A DNA stretch of 64,000 bases, from the NCBI RefSeq assembly GCF_905475465.1, contig NC_062241.1:12772001-12836000 (forward strand), in the 5' to 3' direction. Below are positions 60,181 to 64,000 of this stretch, piece after piece. The notes beneath the pieces are model-generated. The model saw only the letters and a list, made by a program, of their open reading frames with translations. It searched no databases and had not been told where the DNA came from. The stretch is from Pieris napi. Lineage: Eukaryota > Arthropoda > Insecta > Lepidoptera > Pieridae. Every line of letters starts with the position of its first letter. Position 1 is the first letter of the stretch. A program made the position numbers and the translations under genes.

Positions 60181-61202
60181 ACTGTCAAGGTATAATACGA
60201 TGGTATCTTATACGTAGGTTTTGCTATTTGCCAACGTATGTTAGGGGAAAAGAGACAAATGTATCTGCCTAAGGCAGTTGCAGGCATTGGAGTTTTGTAC
60301 AGGCTTTTACTAATGATTACAGCCAGATATTTTTATTATACATATTGTAACTTAAACATTCCCTTTTACATACAAATCTCTACAATATATAACAGAAAAT
60401 AATTAGGCGTTTGGATAGACTGAGGAACTTTGTGTGAAGTTAAATTTTCATTTAATTTTAATTTTACCGTAGCCTTTTTAAGCTTACAAACGTTTTTTTC
60501 ACATCGAATACTAATTCTATATTCTATGAAAAAAAAACGCCAATGTTCAAAAATTTAAGTTTTTTAGCAAAACATAGTCCAAGATGGTATCAGGAATTAA
60601 CACAGTTCAAATACTTTATTTTTGTTTGTGTGATTTATATTGCAAGAAAATCATTTGTACAGAATTTTATTATATTATATTTTATATGCATTATTAATTT
60701 TCTCGATTCGATTTAAATATAATAAAACATATTATTTATTTACCTTTTACATTGTAATTAAATAGTTAGTTACAATAGTAGCATGCAATGTTATGTACGT
60801 ATATATTATTAGAAAAGCTCTCTAATTCTATAATTAATTTTTTATGTAATTTCAGAATTTACGAATTTTATTACTATAAACACAATAAATACTCACCAAG
60901 AAAATAAAACACTAGCCTCTGAAACCACTTCACTTATAACTCTACAGTTAGTATTTGAAATTTAGAATTTAAAAAGTAACACCTTTTCCCGCGATTTCCG
61001 AGTTTTTCCAAAACCTTGAGCGAGCTCTTAATCTCGGCAAAATTGGGCACCGACTGAGGGAAGTTGCTAAAATCGAGACGTTTTCCCGCGCACATGCGCA
61101 GATAATATATAATTTTTACTATTGTACCTGCTGAAATTTTACTCATTATACATTTGTTATAAGTGAGGCTAAACTAGAATTGAGATATTTGTATTAAAAA
61201 AA
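60181..61202. other. no gene recognised
   Basis: Mostly AT-rich. 60960-61120 is GC-richer and holds a 70-codon minus-strand frame (60934-61146) with no recognised domain. It could be an exon but has no supporting neighbours. Confidence 0.35.
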
Positions 61203-61970
61203 AAAATAAAAATAGGTAAAAAAACTTTTTAAGTTAAACGGTTTTATGTTAAACATACATTGCAATGTTTAAGATAAATGTACTAAAAACCAAAAAATAA
61301 TAAAATAGATACAGTCGTGGGAATTATAAACATATGCATAGACTAGACTAAAATAAAACCGTGGGGCACGTCAATTGTCTACAAATTATCGACTTAATGT
61401 GCGATAGAAGAATCGTTTAATTCGTCGTTAAAATAGGCAGTTGGCCCGCAGACGGTCAGGAAATTACTTACTATTTTCTTGCTCATGGAAATTCCAATAG
61501 TTATACACTCCATGTAAATAAAAGAGATGTTTCAACTAGTTTATCGTTGGACATTCACACTGCTGGCTGGCGAGGAATCGTTTCACTGCTCGTAGTTTGT
61601 CTTTAATCGACAAAACATATGATAAAAGTACTACTCGCTCACCACTATGAAACCCTAAAACTCGCTTATAATCGAGCTTGCTAGCTTGTTTCCACATTCT
61701 AGCCCTACTTATCACACGTCCATCGTTGTCGGTTGAACAACTGCCTAATTATAGTGTAACATTACAAAACAAACATTTTAATCAACGATTGTAGACAATT
61801 GACGTGCCCTACGGTTTTATTTTAGTCTAGTCTATGCATATGTTTATAATTCCCACGACTGTATCTATTTTATTATTTTTTGGTTTTTAGTACATTTATC
61901 TTAAACATTGCAATGTATGTTTAACATAAAACCGTTTAACTTAAAAAGTTTTTTTACCTATTTTTATTTT
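61203..61970. mobile_element. 768-bp element with 181-bp terminal inverted repeats
   Basis: Arms 61203-61383 and 61790-61970 are inverted copies with a single difference seen (gtggggcacg versus gtagggcacg). The 406-bp centre has no meaningful frame. The outer ends are A/T-rich (aaaataaaaataggtaaaa), so the exact border and target duplication cannot be read. Long TIRs with no transposase suggest a non-autonomous DNA transposon; the superfamily is unknown. Near-identity of the arms implies recent origin or correction. Confidence 0.85.
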
Positions 61971-62429
61971 CTAGTTTTTAGTTTTTATTTCGCATTCTGT
62001 TTAATTCATTTAGTGCTTCATTATTGCAAGGTTCCTTGCCCGTTAGTTTATATAAATAAATCAATTCTATAATATAAATATAATATATATTTAATTAATA
62101 AAATAGATACAGTTTTTAATATAATGTTATATATATATATATATATAATATTTATATATTATATAATATTTATTTATTTATTTTTATTTTATTTATTTAG
62201 TTTATTGTATTGTCACCAAAATCCAAAGTGTATACAAAATTTCAGATAAATCGGTTGACAGGAAGAGGGTGAAATTTGAATTACTAAATTTGACCCAAGA
62301 ATAAATAAAACAAACGGGGTGAGCTAAATAAAACCGTTTAACAATCATTACAATAGTTTAGAACTTAAAATCTTTTTTTCTGTATTCTGTGTGTAGAGTA
62401 TTTTCAAGAAACAAGCGTCCCAGTTTTTA
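61971..62429. repeat. AT-rich simple repeats
   Basis: (AT)n and tatt-type runs at about 62127-62220. A phrase aataaaaccgtttaac at about 62326-62341 echoes the neighbouring TIR, perhaps a fragment of it. Confidence 0.5.
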
Positions 62430-62480
62430 AAAGGACGACAATGCACTCGCAAATATGGCAGTAAAAGTGTCCAGAATCAC
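62430..62480 (+). repeat. very short LINE ORF2 end trace
   Basis: acaatgcactcgcaaatatg and agtgtccagaatc resemble the REP-family core but are heavily diverged. Confidence 0.3.
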
Positions 62481-63582
62481 TGATACTACTTAACATTACG
62501 TAATTTATGATATTTGGGTCTGTTTCTTTCTGTTCTACCAAAAAAGGCTCCTAATAAGTCAAAGTATTGGTTAGTTTTATCACTTTTTCTTTTTTTCGAA
62601 ATTAGTTCTTATGAATACATCTACCAACTAACTACGTATATACAATATTGGAATAAAAATTATCGCTGCTAACCAAAATTCTAACTTCATATTCACATGA
62701 AAGTATTTATTGATTTCAGAATTTTAATTAAGAGAACTTCGATAATTATACGAATTCGTTCCGCTAACAATTTTGTACCATACATGATGAAATTCAATTG
62801 ACTGTTTTTTTTTAAATTTTACAATCGTAATTATTTGGAATCTAAATTTTTTTACCGTCATAATAAATGCTAAATAATATGAACAGTAAGAGTAAATGAT
62901 ACAGAATGCGAGAGAACACAAAATAGAAGTCTATAGGAAGGCTATATAAAATCACGCTATGACCAATTTAACCTGAATATTTTTTTCTTACTATAATGTA
63001 TGTGCTTCTATTTTTCTGCTGATACTAAGCGTTTCATACTTTATTATTATGATAATTTGATCCATTTTCAAGAGAAGGTGGCAATTACATACAATCTAGT
63101 CGAATCGGTTACAGTTTTAATCGGTTTTTGACATTAGCAAGTATCTCGGCAAATCAGACGTATTTAATAGTTTCTTTAATACCATTTCTTATAAAACAAT
63201 CTCCACAGAGCAAGTCGGACCGAGTGAGGGGTAACAGAGAGGAGTGGAACTGGGAACACCGGAAATGTGGCGATTGGCGCGCGGACGTGACAGACGCGGG
63301 AGTTTTTTGTTATTTATGGTGGCGTTGTGTAAAAAGATTGTCTTCTGGTTGCGTATAATTTTCATTGTGGTATTTTAGTTAATTAAAAATTGTTTTGTAA
63401 GGAATAAAACTTTCTAGGTTGAGTGTTTTGTTACTTTTAATATTTATAGTTTGTGATTTCCAAGATCAGAAGTGGGATAACCACGCGTTTAGACCGTTTG
63501 TTTTCTAAATTTAGTACTTATTAGTGTTCAGTATTGGAGGAACCTCATCTCGGCCGTAAGTTTTATTTCTTATAAAAGCAAA
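62481..63582. other. AT-rich spacer, then probable 5' leader of the following gene
   Basis: From about 63200 the composition turns GC-richer (agtgaggggtaacagagagg, ggcgcgcggacgtgacagac), with a 76-aa incidental frame at 63128-63358. This may be an LTR or untranslated leader of the Gag-like frame to the right. I could not define LTR ends, and only one copy would fall inside the window. Confidence 0.4.
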
Positions 63583-64000
63583 ATGTCTGGTCTTTCGTCT
63601 CGACTCGAGGGACAAAGGCATAGTCGCGAAAAACGGCGTTCTAGTTGTCGCGAAGCACGTCGCGATAGTGTAGATTCCCGATGTACGCCGCCTGGTAGAA
63701 GTCTCTATAGTAGTTCATCAAACCGCCGGAATCGGACTTCCAGGCGTCGTGATGTATCGCACGACCCTCATAGCTCTCGTAAACGCCGCGATAGTTCACG
63801 CTATGTAGCTTTTGATAGGATTCTTAGTAGATTAGAAGTGATCGAAGCTAGACTACCTGTATCCGTAGATAGCGTGAGTCCGTCGCGTCCTGTGAACGGG
63901 AGTCATTTAGTTTCTACTCCATTGGCTGTACAGAGTTCTGCTAGTAAGCCAGGCTCAGGCATGGCTAAAGAGGTTATTGAGGGTAGTATTCCACACACAC
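63583..64000 (+). CDS. arginine/serine-rich Gag-like protein, N-terminal part
   Basis: An uninterrupted frame of 139 codons from ATG 63583 to the window edge, clearly GC-richer than its surroundings, beginning MSGLSSRLEGQRHSREKRR. Residues 1-85 are dense in R and S (SSNRRNRTSRRRD, SSRKRRDSSRY), then a short amphipathic stretch (FDRILSRLEVIEARL) and an S/P/V-rich part. This fits the basic, disordered N-terminus of a Ty3/gypsy-type Gag in insects, upstream of the capsid region. A host nuclear RS-type protein is the alternative. The upstream sequence lacks a readable LTR or PBS, so the retrotransposon reading is inferred. Confidence 0.5.
   Translation, partial: MSGLSSRLEGQRHSREKRRSSCREARRDSVDSRCTPPGRSLYSSSSNRRNRTSRRRDVSHDPHSSRKRRDSSRYVAFDRILSRLEVIEARLPVSVDSVSPSRPVNGSHLVSTPLAVQSSASKPGSGMAKEVIEGSIPHT

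Noticed and set aside
60934..61146. 70-aa minus-strand frame beginning MSKISAGTIV
   Set aside because: GC-richer and plausible as an exon, but no family recognised and no neighbouring exons; kept only as a note.
62127..62220. Possible replication or scaffold-attachment region in the AT run
   Set aside because: Simple (AT)n and TATT repeats are common in this DNA; nothing specific supports a function.

Overview
This is 64 kb of AT-rich, repeat-dense eukaryotic DNA, most probably from a moth or butterfly. The evidence is the same set of dispersed families recurring throughout: a tRNA-derived SINE with clear A and B boxes, decayed LINE ORF2 tails ending in AT-rich repeats, hAT and Tourist-like miniature transposons, mariner fragments and a Bel/Pao retrovirus-like element. 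I could not identify the species. No host protein-coding gene, tRNA, rRNA, CRISPR array or bacterial-type operon is supported. Almost all short open frames are chance frames or sit inside repeats, so the window is best read as intergenic or intronic.

The centrepiece is at 29,282-32,869: a recent LTR-retrotransposon insertion with two apparently identical 231-bp LTRs and a perfect 5-bp target duplication (GGTTC). An 18-nt primer-binding site fits the 3' end of tRNA-Tyr and fixes the element's orientation as plus. Its inside is scrambled. Directly after the primer-binding site lies an antisense block carrying an Env (baculovirus-F-like, furin site plus fusion-peptide-like segment) and a Bel/Pao-type Gag, joined to each other with Pol missing. 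Then come a 42-bp tandem array, a second antisense scrap of env, and a sense-strand scrap with the Pol C-terminus and the Env signal peptide. This is a partly self-inverted, pol-deleted element that nevertheless has normal outer ends.

Layout: 1-9.4 kb has LINE tails, three SINE copies, one hAT miniature element and one Tourist-like element. 9.8-17.2 kb has LINE fragments and two copies of an unclassified 375-415 bp family. 19.3-19.7 kb has two adjacent foldbacks. 22.7-24.1 kb has a decayed TIR element, a mariner scrap and a hAT miniature element with a perfect 8-bp duplication. 27.8-28.9 kb has old repeat debris just before the LTR element. 33.7-35.3 kb is a cluster of LINE pieces including a CR1/Daphne-type reverse-transcriptase C-terminus. 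40.5-40.9 kb is a frameshifted reverse-transcriptase core. 46-60 kb has more LINE tails, SINEs, a third hAT miniature element, a 2.3-kb-spaced inverted pair and the third copy of the unclassified family. 61.2-62.0 kb is a near-perfect 181-bp inverted-repeat element. At the right edge a GC-richer, arginine/serine-rich open frame runs off the window and is probably the start of another retrotransposon Gag.

Repeat edges are read by eye from alignment between copies and are good to roughly 5-20 bases unless a target duplication is stated. Family names rest on motifs recognised from knowledge of the families, not on a search.
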